Below, piece by piece: positions 23,848 through 32,881 of a DNA stretch of 64,000 bases. The translations under genes were made by a program, and so were the position numbers. The DNA is from Lithodes maja (lineage: Eukaryota; Arthropoda; Malacostraca; Decapoda; Lithodidae), in assembly GCA_037953745.1 (NCBI GenBank), contig JBAKBP010007172.1, forward strand, positions 1 to 64,000, read 5' to 3'. The first letter of the stretch is position 1; each line of letters begins with the position of its first letter. Under the pieces are notes generated by a model, which worked only from the letters and a program-made list of their open reading frames with translations, was not told where the DNA came from and did no database searches.

Positions 23848-23969
23848 AGCAGTAACAACAATAACACCATCACCCCCTCTATCAATATACCTCGTTACTG
23901 CTCGACCTGAAGGACGAACACCGATTGTTTGGACTCCGATGATTTGGGAGGGGGTAGAGGATAGAGAGA
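22916..23969. repeat. A-rich degenerate tandem sequence
   Basis: Recurring AGACACACAGGAAAGGAAAGG phrases at about 23150, 23290 and 23550, plus a GA/GATA tract at 23805-23850. No gene supported. Confidence 0.45.
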
Positions 23970-24077
23970 GAGAGACAGAATAGAAAATAGAGGGAGGTAG
24001 GAGAGGACGGGATGAATAGAAGAACAGGATAGAGGGATAGACAATAGAGAAGTAGACATGTAGCATAGATAGAGGTA
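23970..24077 (+). repeat. ~90-bp minisatellite, left part
   Basis: Unit containing AGGTAGGAGAGGACGGGATG, then AATAGAAGAACAGGATAGAG and ATAGACAATAGAGAAGTAGAC. The array resumes at 29483 beyond CR1 copy 3. The last 5 bases before the LINE tail (AGGTA, 24073-24077) reappear at 29483-29487. Confidence 0.75.
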
Positions 24078-24302
24078 CAAAGGAGTACAAGAAAGTACAA
24101 AAGGAAATAAAGCAACAACAGATCTAGTGACCCTTCTAGGCTGCTTGTCCTCCAAAACACTGAGGATCAAGTGTCCAAACAGTGGTTTAGAGTGGGTAAG
24201 GGAACATTGGAAAGGGAACTACTGCCCTGCCACTAACGTGGCAGGACTAGGAAGTTAGTAGGGGACATATGGGTTAGTAACTGAGGGGAGGATAAAATAA
24301 AG

Positions 24303-27254
24303 TTATTCATTTACAAACGCACTCAGACGCGGGTTTGATGCGAGATATTTGTCTAGGCGGAGTTTAAATGAATCAACGGTGCTGCAGTCTATAACGTCTC
24401 GGGGAAGCCCATTCCACAAGTTGACAACTCGATTGAAGAAGAAATTCTTAGATTCGTGCGAGTTAAAAGATTTACCAATAATTTTGCAACCGTTTCCCCG
24501 CGTGTAATTAGATTGGTCGATAGTGAAGTACTTACTACAGTTCATATTGTCGATGCCTTTGATGATTTTGAACACTTGAATTAAGTCACCTCTTAATCTG
24601 CGCTGGGTTAAAGGAAATAGATTTAATTCTCTAAGACGCTCTTCGTATGGTTTGTTCTTTAGGCTAGGTATCATTTTGGTAATTCTACGTTGAACTCGTT
24701 CTAGCTTGTTTATGTCTTTTTGGTAATAAGGGCACCAGCATTGAACGCAGTATTCCAGAAGAGGGCGGACTAAGGAATTGTAAAGGGTTAGGATTACGTC
24801 TTTGGATTTATGCTCAAATGATCTGCCTATAAAGCCAATTATTTTGTTTGCCTTCTTAACAACTTCTGAACATTGTTGACTCGGTTTTAGGTTACTCGAT
24901 ATTGTTACTCCCAGATCGGTTTCTCTGTTTACATTCTTTAGCGGAGAGCCATTCATCGAATAGTTTGCTTTCTCATTTAGGTATCCGATATGTAGTACTT
25001 TACATTTATCCGCATTGAAACTCATTTGCCAAATTTGGGCCCAATGTGACAATTTATCTAGATTGTGTTGCATATCGTCAACTTGATCTTTTGAGAGTAC
25101 GCTATTTGCAATTTTTGTATCGTCAGCAAATTTTGAGATTGTACAGGTGAGACCCTCATCTATGTCGTTGATGTAAATTAGAAAGAGAATTGGTCCTAGT
25201 ACCGATCCCTGGGGTACCCCGCTACTTACATTGGTCCATTTAGATGCCTTACCGTTTATGACTACTCTTTGCTTTCTGTCGCGGAGCCAATTTTCTATCC
25301 ATTTCAACACACCGTCTTGTATTCCATGCGCTTTTAGTTTTAGCAGTAAACGTTTGTGGGGAACTTTGTCAAAGGCCTTTTGAAAATCAAGGTATATAAT
25401 ATCTACAGCTATACTCTCATCGTAGAGGTTGAGGATATCGTGGAAGAAGTCTAAGAGGTTTGTTAAACAGGAACGTTTTTTACGAAAGCCGTGTTGAGTA
25501 TCTTTAAGTATGTTATTTTCCTCTAAGTGATTTACGAGTCTGTCTCTTATGACCGTTTCTAGCATTTTACATACAACTGAGGTTAAGCTAATTGGACGAT
25601 AGTTACTGGGTAGGGATTTGCTGCCTTTTTTGAATATCGGTGTTACGTTGGCTATCTTCCACTGATCAGGCATAGTTCCAGACTGCAAGGATTTATTGAA
25701 TAGTAATGTCAGTGGTTTGGAGAGCTCATCCTTAGCTTCCTTTAGAACTCTAGGCGAGATTGTATCAGGTCCAGGCGTTTTATTTACCTTGAGTTTATCT
25801 AAACAATTCAATACTTCTCTCTCTGTAACGGTGATATTGCTTAGAACATCTGAATTATCAATCTGAATCGGCGATGGTGTAGGGATATCACTGAGGTCTT
25901 CTGTTGTAAAAACTGATGCAAAGAAGGTATTGAGGGCATTACTCATTTGTACTTCGTCTTTGGTGTATTCTCCATTTTCATCGACTAACGGTCCAACAGT
26001 TGAAGTAACTACTTTTTTCTTTCTGATATAACTATAGAATTCTTTCGGGTTTGTTTTACTTTGATTCGCAATATGTAACTCTAGGGTCTTTTTACTTTGC
26101 TTAATTAACTTTTTGGCTTTGCGTCGTAGCTCTACAAATTTCACCCGTTCTTCGTCATTTTGTGAGGATTTTAATCTATCATTAGCAAATTTTTTAGCAA
26201 GCAGGCAGTTTGAAATATCTTTATTCCACCATTTGGGCTTATTATTATGGCCTGGACGCCGTATTTTCGATGGTATGCAGTCTTGCACTGCTTTTAGGTA
26301 AGTGGTTTCGAATAACTTCCAAGATGTATTTATGTCGTTATTGTTAATTAAAAAGCTCCAGTCAGTTTCTTTAAACATAGCTCTAAGTTTATGAAAGTTT
26401 GCTTTCTTGAAATTAGGGACTTTTTCGATGCTACTATTTGGTTCGTTACTAGTAAAGTTTAAAGTGAAAGTTATCGTACGATGGTCGCTGTTACTGAATT
26501 CATCACCAACATTCAAATTCTCTATTAATTCTTCTTTTGTTGCAAGTACAATGTCAAGAACGTTATTACCACGGGTCGGTGTTCGAACAAATTGATAAAG
26601 CGAACTCTCTTGCAAGTTCGTATACAAGTCATGTCCGGAGTGTGAAGTAAGAGTATCGCCCCACTTGGTCACAGGTAAATTAAAGTCGCCAAAAAATACG
26701 GTATCTTGTGAGTTACTTACATCTGCAATTTGTTCATAAATTTCTCGGTCAGTTTGCACTGATTGAGCTGGAGGTCTGTATATTAATGCAAGTATTATTT
26801 TTGTACCTTTATTATTCTTTATTAGCACAAAATATGTGTCGACGTTCACAATTTGAGATTTTGACAAGAGGGTCGGGTTAAGACTTTCTTTGATATAAAA
26901 TAAAACGCCACCTCCATTTTTATTTATTCGGCTTTTCTCAAACATTACATAACCGGGAAGTGAATACTCTGCTAAAAAGTCTCTATCTACTGTATTGAGC
27001 CAAGATTCTGTTATACCAATCACATCATAATTTTCAGTAAACACTAGTTCCTCTAAATCTGAAAATTTATTGCGTATGCTACGAGCGTTTGCATAGAAAA
27101 CCTTTAAAGTTGCGGTTTTAGAACTCACAGAACGTTCTTTAATCAAATTTTTGGTTCTGATCGGATCTACATTTACATTCATGGCTGACATCGGTCCTCG
27201 GTCGTTATCCCTGGCGGTTTTGAATTTGGGTCGTGTTGGTGGAGCTTTATCCAA
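24303..27254 (-). CDS. CR1 ORF2 endonuclease-reverse transcriptase, intact
   Basis: The frame has 983 codons. Residues about 50-290 are an apurinic-type endonuclease (FYANARSIRNKFSDL, ITESWLN, FFGDFNLPVTKW, NSDHRTITF). Residues about 470-750 are the reverse transcriptase (NVTPIFKKGSKSLPSNYRPI, IIYLDFQKAFDKVPHKRL, SGVPQGSVLGPILFLIYIND, and catalytic SKFADDTKIANS). The C-terminal region (LEYCVQCWCPYYQKDINKLE...WNGLPRDVIDCSTVDSFK) is typical of CR1/Jockey LINEs. There is no RNase H domain. The first codon in the conserved position is TTG rather than ATG, and the frame is open upstream into the ORF1 end, so translation may need reinitiation or frameshifting. All catalytic residues I can recognise are present. 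Confidence 0.9.
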   Translation of the reverse strand: MDKAPPTRPKFKTARDNDRGPMSAMNVNVDPIRTKNLIKERSVSSKTATLKVFYANARSIRNKFSDLEELVFTENYDVIGITESWLNTVDRDFLAEYSLPGYVMFEKSRINKNGGGVLFYIKESLNPTLLSKSQIVNVDTYFVLIKNNKGTKIILALIYRPPAQSVQTDREIYEQIADVSNSQDTVFFGDFNLPVTKWGDTLTSHSGHDLYTNLQESSLYQFVRTPTRGNNVLDIVLATKEELIENLNVGDEFSNSDHRTITFTLNFTSNEPNSSIEKVPNFKKANFHKLRAMFKETDWSFLINNNDINTSWKLFETTYLKAVQDCIPSKIRRPGHNNKPKWWNKDISNCLLAKKFANDRLKSSQNDEERVKFVELRRKAKKLIKQSKKTLELHIANQSKTNPKEFYSYIRKKKVVTSTVGPLVDENGEYTKDEVQMSNALNTFFASVFTTEDLSDIPTPSPIQIDNSDVLSNITVTEREVLNCLDKLKVNKTPGPDTISPRVLKEAKDELSKPLTLLFNKSLQSGTMPDQWKIANVTPIFKKGSKSLPSNYRPISLTSVVCKMLETVIRDRLVNHLEENNILKDTQHGFRKKRSCLTNLLDFFHDILNLYDESIAVDIIYLDFQKAFDKVPHKRLLLKLKAHGIQDGVLKWIENWLRDRKQRVVINGKASKWTNVSSGVPQGSVLGPILFLIYINDIDEGLTCTISKFADDTKIANSVLSKDQVDDMQHNLDKLSHWAQIWQMSFNADKCKVLHIGYLNEKANYSMNGSPLKNVNRETDLGVTISSNLKPSQQCSEVVKKANKIIGFIGRSFEHKSKDVILTLYNSLVRPLLEYCVQCWCPYYQKDINKLERVQRRITKMIPSLKNKPYEERLRELNLFPLTQRRLRGDLIQVFKIIKGIDNMNCSKYFTIDQSNYTRGNGCKIIGKSFNSHESKNFFFNRVVNLWNGLPRDVIDCSTVDSFKLRLDKYLASNPRLSAFVNE

Positions 27255-27280
27255 ATTCGCGGTTCTTGACAGATTAGCAT

Positions 27281-28318
27281 TTAATTCCTTCGCAGGTTGC
27301 CGCCCTCGCTGTCTTCGGTCCTCCTTCCTGGTTGTCCTGTGCTGAGTCGATTTCTTCTCCGAAAATCCTTCACCGCATCGTTGAGAAGACGCCCAAAACG
27401 TGCTGCTCCCACCTGGTTCAGATGAACTCCATCGTCCGAAAACAAATAGTCATCGTAGTAGAAATTGTCCCAGGTGTCGACGAATCCCACGTTTTCCTTC
27501 CTGCAGAGGTTTGCTAGACAACGATTTGTGCTGGTGGCTATGTTGTAAAATCGGCTCTCTACACCAAGCCGGGGGACGATTCCTGAGACGATGATCCTTG
27601 ATGACTTCTCCTTAAACGACTTGATCAGCTGCTGGTACTTTAAAAGCAAATCTTCCGACCGGGTTCGCTGTACATCGTTGGATCCAACGTGGATGACGTA
27701 CATTGTATTAGCAGGGGCCAGCTTAGATACTTCGTCAACTGCAGCAACTACGTCGTCCACACCACCACCAGGGATACAAAAACGCTTCCTGGTCTTAGGT
27801 GCTCTGGCGCAAAACTCTGTGAGCTGACCACATATCATCGAGTCTCCCACGAGCCGGACTTCTTCTATTTCCGCTTCGTCATCTGAGTCTGCGAGTATCT
27901 GGAAGCGGTTTTGACACTCGGTAATCGGTATGGGTTTCCTGGTCTTGGGGCAAACGTTGTTCCTCACGACACGGAAGTTGTCTTGAGGGGGAAGAGAGTT
28001 ACTATTTGTTTCTTGAGTATCAGAACCATCAGATGAAATGGCTACTGCAGGCGTTGAATTGTTGGCAGTTGACGTTGAGGCATTGGTGGCTGCTGGAGTT
28101 GCGGTGACAATTGAAGTTTGTGGTACTCCAATGTTGAGTGTTACAAACTCTTGGAGTGATTCCAGCTTCATGGTGAGGACGTTGATCTTGTTGTAGGCTT
28201 CATCTAATTTCACTGTCAAATTCTCTTGTTGCTGGCAGAGACGGCAGACTTGAAGATTGACAGTAACAAACATGGACTCACCAAACCTACCGGCGCAGTT
28301 CGTACAAGTGCGAGGCAT
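27281..28318 (-). CDS. CR1 ORF1: zinc-binding, coiled-coil, SGNH esterase, intact
   Basis: The protein has 345 residues from an ATG at 28318. The N-terminus MPRTCTNCAGRF...CRLCQQQ has two CxxC pairs and is likely a zinc-binding PHD/ribbon-like fold. Residues about 32-60 are a heptad-like leucine segment (LTVKLDEAYNKINVL), followed by a Thr/Ala-rich linker. The SGNH esterase occupies about 150-320: VGDSM (Ser), HVGSND, and FSDDGVHLNQVGAARFG (Asp, His). An Arg-rich tail follows. Esterase plus PHD-like domains in ORF1 are known from CR1-like retrotransposons. It probably binds the element RNA. This is the only complete ORF1 among the four copies here. Confidence 0.85.
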   Translation of the reverse strand: MPRTCTNCAGRFGESMFVTVNLQVCRLCQQQENLTVKLDEAYNKINVLTMKLESLQEFVTLNIGVPQTSIVTATPAATNASTSTANNSTPAVAISSDGSDTQETNSNSLPPQDNFRVVRNNVCPKTRKPIPITECQNRFQILADSDDEAEIEEVRLVGDSMICGQLTEFCARAPKTRKRFCIPGGGVDDVVAAVDEVSKLAPANTMYVIHVGSNDVQRTRSEDLLLKYQQLIKSFKEKSSRIIVSGIVPRLGVESRFYNIATSTNRCLANLCRKENVGFVDTWDNFYYDDYLFSDDGVHLNQVGAARFGRLLNDAVKDFRRRNRLSTGQPGRRTEDSEGGNLRRN

Positions 28319-29482
28319 GGTAACAGTCAGTTTCTTCAGATCACTTCACTCACTTTAAAACACTTAACTCACTTTAGAAACACTTCAATCACTTCAACCG
28401 AAAACAAATATATTGAAATACACAACAATAGGTTATCAGGGGTGATAGCCTAACCGAAAATAATAAAATTAAAATACGCAGAAATAGGCTACCAGGTGTG
28501 ATAACCTAACCTTAAACAAATATATATATATATAACAGAATATGTAACTAAATATACAATTCACCAAATAGAGATTATATAAAAAATAAAGTGTGACCGC
28601 ACACAAGGGGTTAATATACTGTATCAACAGATGGGCCTGGTGTCACTGTAGCCTAGTAAAGCAGTAGCCTACTCTTTTTAGATAAAACAAAACAAAATGT
28701 ATCAGTCAAAGGTTACTACAAGATCGTGCAAGCAACAACTAAAATTACAGATATATATAGCTACAGTAGGATACTAAATACAATATCTACTAGAGTTAAT
28801 AAGAACAACAGATTGGCTGGCTATAGGCTAGGCTAGGTTTGGATTAGGTTAAAAGCTTGGCAGGTTGGGTTAGGCTAGGTTAGTTTGTACAAATACCACC
28901 CTTAGCTTAAAGTACAATCACTCTGAGGAGAAAAAGTCAAGAATATATCTAGGGGGAAAAGATAAATGAATGCACTTAAATTTACTACAAAATTGGCTGG
29001 AATTTAATATGTATAATCCCCCCCAAAAAAGTTTGTTTACAAAATGGCGTCGGCGTTCGTTCCTGTAGGCAGGTTAGTTAGTACACAATATTGTTTATTA
29101 GCAAATTAATATGCAAAGCTTTACTTACATACAAGGCAGTTAAATTGATAATTACTACAGTAGGTAATGGGTAAAAATTAGGGGCTACGATTTTATATCA
29201 ACTAAGAAGAGCGTTTGTTTCAAACAAAACAAAACAACAGATGGCGCTAGTGGCGCCCTGTCCGAGCAGGAATCTTGTGATAAACACAAAGTTATCAGTC
29301 AATACACAGCGAAATATCGTGCAGTGTTACTTACTAAGCTACAGGATGGTTAAACGTGTTCTTAACCACCTTTCATGCACAAGAATGAAGAGGATGAGTA
29401 GTTAATACTCAAATTATGATCGATATCGTGAGAGCGTTGACAGAGCGTCTGCAGCGTCTGGCGGTAGCGAGGCAGAGTCTCC
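28319..29482 (-). promoter_or_regulatory. 5' leader of CR1 copy 3, presumed internal promoter
   Basis: AT-rich sequence between the minisatellite and ORF1. It holds a cluster of TTAGG-like motifs at about 28815-28890, a TA run at 28508-28530 and CACTT-type short repeats just upstream of the ORF1 start (28340-28400). A full-length LINE needs an internal promoter here; none is recognisable by motif. Confidence 0.45.
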
Positions 29483-29690
29483 AGGTAGGAGAGGACGGAT
29501 GAATAGAAGAACAGGATAAAAGGATAGACAATAGAGAAGTAGACAGATGTAGAATAGAGATCGAGGTAGGAGAGGACGGGATGAATAGAAGAACTGGATA
29601 GAGGGATAGACAATAGAGAAGTAGACAGATGTAGAATAGATAGAGGTAGGAGAGGACGGGATGAATAGAAGAACATAGAGAAATACAAAA
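29483..29690 (+). repeat. ~90-bp minisatellite, right part
   Basis: Two and a half units of the same array as 23970-24077 (AGGAGAGGACGG, ATAGACAATAGAGAAGTAGAC). Confidence 0.75.
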
Positions 29691-29875
29691 AAGTAGAGAT
29701 AGAGGTAGAAGGAGGGAAGCACAGAAGAATGAGATAGACAGGAGGTGAAGAAGAGAAGAGGAAGAAAATATATGGGAACTATTAGACTGCAGAATAGAAA
29801 ATAGAGACGAGGGATAAAGTTGAAAAAGAAGAAACGACTAGAGAATGAAATATATATACAGTATATAGATAGATT

Positions 29876-29920
<45 letters not shown>

Positions 29921-30058
29921 TTTGACAGAGAGGTGGTATTGAGAAGGGAAAGTAGGGGGCAGGGGTAAGGACAAGACACTAGAGATAGGACAAGATAAAG
30001 TGTAGTTGGTATAGCGAGGAAAGAAAAATGGAGATGGATAGAATTAATAAGGAGACAA
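29691..30058. repeat. Degenerate A-rich sequence with (GATA)n at 29869-29921
   Basis: Purine-rich degenerate repeat with a clean GATA microsatellite. No gene seen. Confidence 0.6.
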
Positions 30059-30591
30059 GGGGAGGTGTGGTGGAGTGGTCTTGCCACTGGCCTGGTAATC
30101 CAAAGGTCCCGGGTTCAAATCCCGATGTATCAATGGGAAGATATTATTGGGATGGAATTTGTGCTGTACCTAGTATCAGTGCATTACCACAAGCCCACCG
30201 AAACGTCAATAAAATACCCTCATTGTTCCCTGATTAAATAGCACTGTATGAATATTCCCATATTCAAAATATGCTATAGGGGTGCAATGCCTGGTGAGTT
30301 ATCTGCTCAACAGGTGGCGTTGTGTGTGTGTAAGTGTGAGAGTCCGAGTGTAGGGGGTGAGGCAGTGAAGCACGGGAACGAGGTGGCTTCAGAGATGGGG
30401 TCGTTTCGGGCCATGAGTGAGCACCGTGCCTCATGTGAAGGCAGGATGGCAGGTGCTCGTTGTACTCTACGTGCTTCACATGTCTCACTCCCTAAACTGG
30501 AACAAGACCTCACGGGCTTCACTGTTCATTGTAAAGCGGTGAATGTTAAGGCTCTCAGCCTATGACCGAGAGGAAGTAAGTTGGAATATAG

Positions 30592-30631
<40 letters not shown>
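30059..30631 (+). mobile_element. tRNA-derived SINE family S1, copy 1
   Basis: The head GGTGTGGTGGAGTGGTC...GGTTCAAATCCCG matches pol III A and B boxes. A body of about 450 bp follows, ending at GGAATATAG and a poly-A run at 30591-30631. Other copies are at 49242-49726 and 61545-62016. Open frames inside it are not genes. Confidence 0.8.
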
Positions 30632-30632
<1 letters not shown>

Positions 30633-31494
30633 AGGAGGATAGGGAGGTTAGATGGGAGGGAATAGAAGCAAATCTAATAGGGAAGGACGTAGGTAGACAT
30701 GAAAAGGAATAGGAACAAATAACAGATACATGGGATAGAGAAAACAAAATATGGGAAAGGAATGGGCGAGAAAGAGACAGAGGATATAGGGATACAAAAA
30801 AGATTGGCTAGTTAGGAAATAAAACAGGGGAATAAAGGATGGAGGAACCAAAATAAATAGGAATAAAGACTAGGGAGATTGGGAGGAGAAATAGACAAAA
30901 CAGGAAGTAGAAGAGACCTAATGTATTCAGGAGATAGATGTACACAGAATGATGATGGGAATTGAGATAGAGAATGATTATGGGGACGACAAAGTATATA
31001 TAAATAGAGACTAGGGAGATGGGAGGAGAAATAGGTAAAGAGGGATATATAATATTATGATATAAAGGATATAAAAATATATGCAATAGGTATAGGTAAA
31101 CAGATTGATGACGAGGAGAAATGGAAAGGAAAATGCATGTAGGGGGGGGGGGGGGGGGAGACACAGAAACCCCAGAACTAGACTATAGGTAGATGAGATG
31201 AAAGAGAAGAGGAAAGAGAAATTGAATGAATATAGCTGACATATAAATTAATAGAAATAGAACAGAGGGAGATGAGTGCAAAGGGTTTTAATTTATTTGT
31301 GTTTATGAATTTTATTTTAAGAATAGGGCATGTGAATGGACAAGGAGGTCATATCAGGCAAAACACAATAAACAAAATGATTGAATAAACTAAGGTCTTA
31401 ATTACCTATATTTTCTTTTTAATGGATTATTATTTATCATCTTATTAATAGTTTTATTATTATATGTCTGTTATTATAGTAATTATTGTTGTAA

Positions 31495-31497
<3 letters not shown>
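30632..31497. repeat. Degenerate A/G-rich tandem sequence
   Basis: Recurring GACTAGGGAGATTGGGAGGAGAAATAG-like phrases (about 30868 and 31008) and a poly-G run at 31141-31159. No gene supported. Confidence 0.5.
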
Positions 31498-31526
<29 letters not shown>

Positions 31527-31586
31527 ATATAAATAATTATAGTAATGATAATAATAATAATAATAATAATTATTATTATTATTACG
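31498..31586. repeat. (TAC)n and (AAT)n microsatellites
   Basis: Trinucleotide runs of TAC at about 31497-31525 and AAT/ATT at about 31550-31585, the latter self-complementary. Confidence 0.8.
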
Positions 31587-31925
31587 TTACTAAACAAGGA
31601 TGAGAGAGGAAAAAAGGGAGATGGATAGTAGGGATTAGAATAAGAGATTGATGATAGACACGGAACACAAAATGGATAGTCGTGCTACCGATTACGAATA
31701 TACTGACAGGTTTTCATCAAAGTCAAAGGAGTAAACATGTGAGCTTGTATTTCGTGAGGATGTGAGGAAAAGAACAAGGCGGGTAAATAAAACAATAGGG
31801 AGAGTACAAGTGGATTGGTTGGCTTACAATATGCAAATGGAAGGAGGGAGAGAGATGAAAAAGAAAGCAGTTGGGAACGAGCGAAAAATTGGATATAATA
31901 TTGGAGCACGAGTCACACACACGTA

Positions 31926-32134
31926 CAGTCAACTCGTTTAATCCGCAGTTTCGGACACTTTAGTTATGCATATATATTTATTTAGATTGCTGTAGGAAAC
32001 TGTGTTGCTTATACATATCTTAATTCAGCTCTTTTCCATTTTATACATTGCACATTTATTTTATACATTAACTTTTAAGCTTTTCATAAGCCTAAACAAT
32101 ATTCTGAGATTCTGCAGATTATACGAGTTGACTG
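31926..32134. mobile_element. pogo/Tigger-like MITE, 209 bp, TA target
   Basis: Inverted ends CAGTCAACTCGTTTAATC and the complement of GATTATACGAGTTGACTG, flanked by TA at 31924-31925 and 32135-32136. The CAGT...CTCG ends with TA duplication are typical of pogo-type mariner-superfamily elements. Non-coding. Confidence 0.75.
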
Positions 32135-32234
32135 TACATATACAATCTACAGGTATCTATATCTCACTCTCATTCACTGTCACTCAGTAAATAGTAAATA
32201 TTAATAAAATTAATAAATGTATACAGTATATACA

Positions 32235-32359
<125 letters not shown>

Positions 32360-32520
32360 ATGTTTCTAGTCTCTCAGTGGGGATCGAACCATCGACCATC
32401 AGAACGATAGCCGACGCTTAATCAATTACACCACGGCAGTCTAAAAGACACTCAGCCTTCTAGCGTCGGCTATCGTTCTGATGGTCGATGGTTCGATCCC
32501 CACTGAGAGACTAGAAACAT
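32360..32520. mobile_element. Head-to-head pair of tRNA-type SINE heads (59-bp perfect arms)
   Basis: The arm at 32360-32418 is an exact reverse complement of 32462-32520. Read outward, each arm has GGTTCGATCC, a pol III B box; the left copy also extends to GTGGTGTAATTGATTAAG, an A-box-like segment (minus strand, 32413-32434). The arms are separated by 43 bp and flanked by AT repeats on both sides. Confidence 0.7.
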
Positions 32521-32552
32521 TTAGTGGCTCACGTGTATTTGTGATATATTCT

Positions 32553-32558
<6 letters not shown>

Positions 32559-32598
<40 letters not shown>
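32559..32598. repeat. (AT)n microsatellite
   Basis: TA run directly adjoining the Penelope-like element terminus. Confidence 0.85.
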
Positions 32599-32601
<3 letters not shown>

Positions 32602-32760
32602 AGTATAGCCAGGTAATAGATTCTCTTTTAAACAGACGAGGTTAAAGGCAACTGCAGTTTCAGCATTCAGTATTTTATTGTTACAGCTTTCTATATTTCT
32701 AACAATTTTCCTCTGGGGTTCAGAGATGAGATACAACAGGTTAGCAAAATTCATGGTGGA

Positions 32761-32797
32761 TCCAACGTTTCACAAGTAAACATCTTGCATCTTCAGG
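32761..32797 (-). ncRNA. Hammerhead-like core in Penelope terminus, copy 1
   Basis: On the minus strand CTGAAGA is followed by a possible stem (GCAAG / CTTGT) and GAAAC. This matches the CUGANGA...GAAA core of hammerhead ribozymes, which are known in Penelope-like elements. I could not draw a convincing stem III and cleavage triplet, so catalytic status is uncertain. Confidence 0.4.
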
Positions 32798-32881
32798 GAA
32801 TGGGCAGGTAATGATTAGAATAAGGACAAAGCAACATATTTATACAAAATTCGAGGATCAAGAATAGGTAGGTGGGCGGAG

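Larger units (their letters stand above)
24078..29482 (-). mobile_element. Full-length CR1-type LINE copy 3, both ORFs open
   Basis: A minus-strand element of about 5.4 kb lying inside a minisatellite. The 5' boundary is inferred because the minisatellite resumes exactly at 29483 with AGGTA, the same five bases that precede the 3' tail at 24073-24077; this looks like a short TSD. From 5' to 3' it has a leader of about 1.16 kb (28319-29482), ORF1 (345 aa), ORF2 (983 aa), a 3' UTR of about 200 bp and a tail of GTACAAAGGA-like decamers (the complement of CTTTGTACTC). Degenerate decamer tails are typical of CR1-clade elements. No frameshift or stop is seen, so it may have been recently active. 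Confidence 0.85.

Noticed and set aside
30248..30565. 105-codon open frame
   Set aside because: Lies within SINE S1; the frame is not kept in the other copies.
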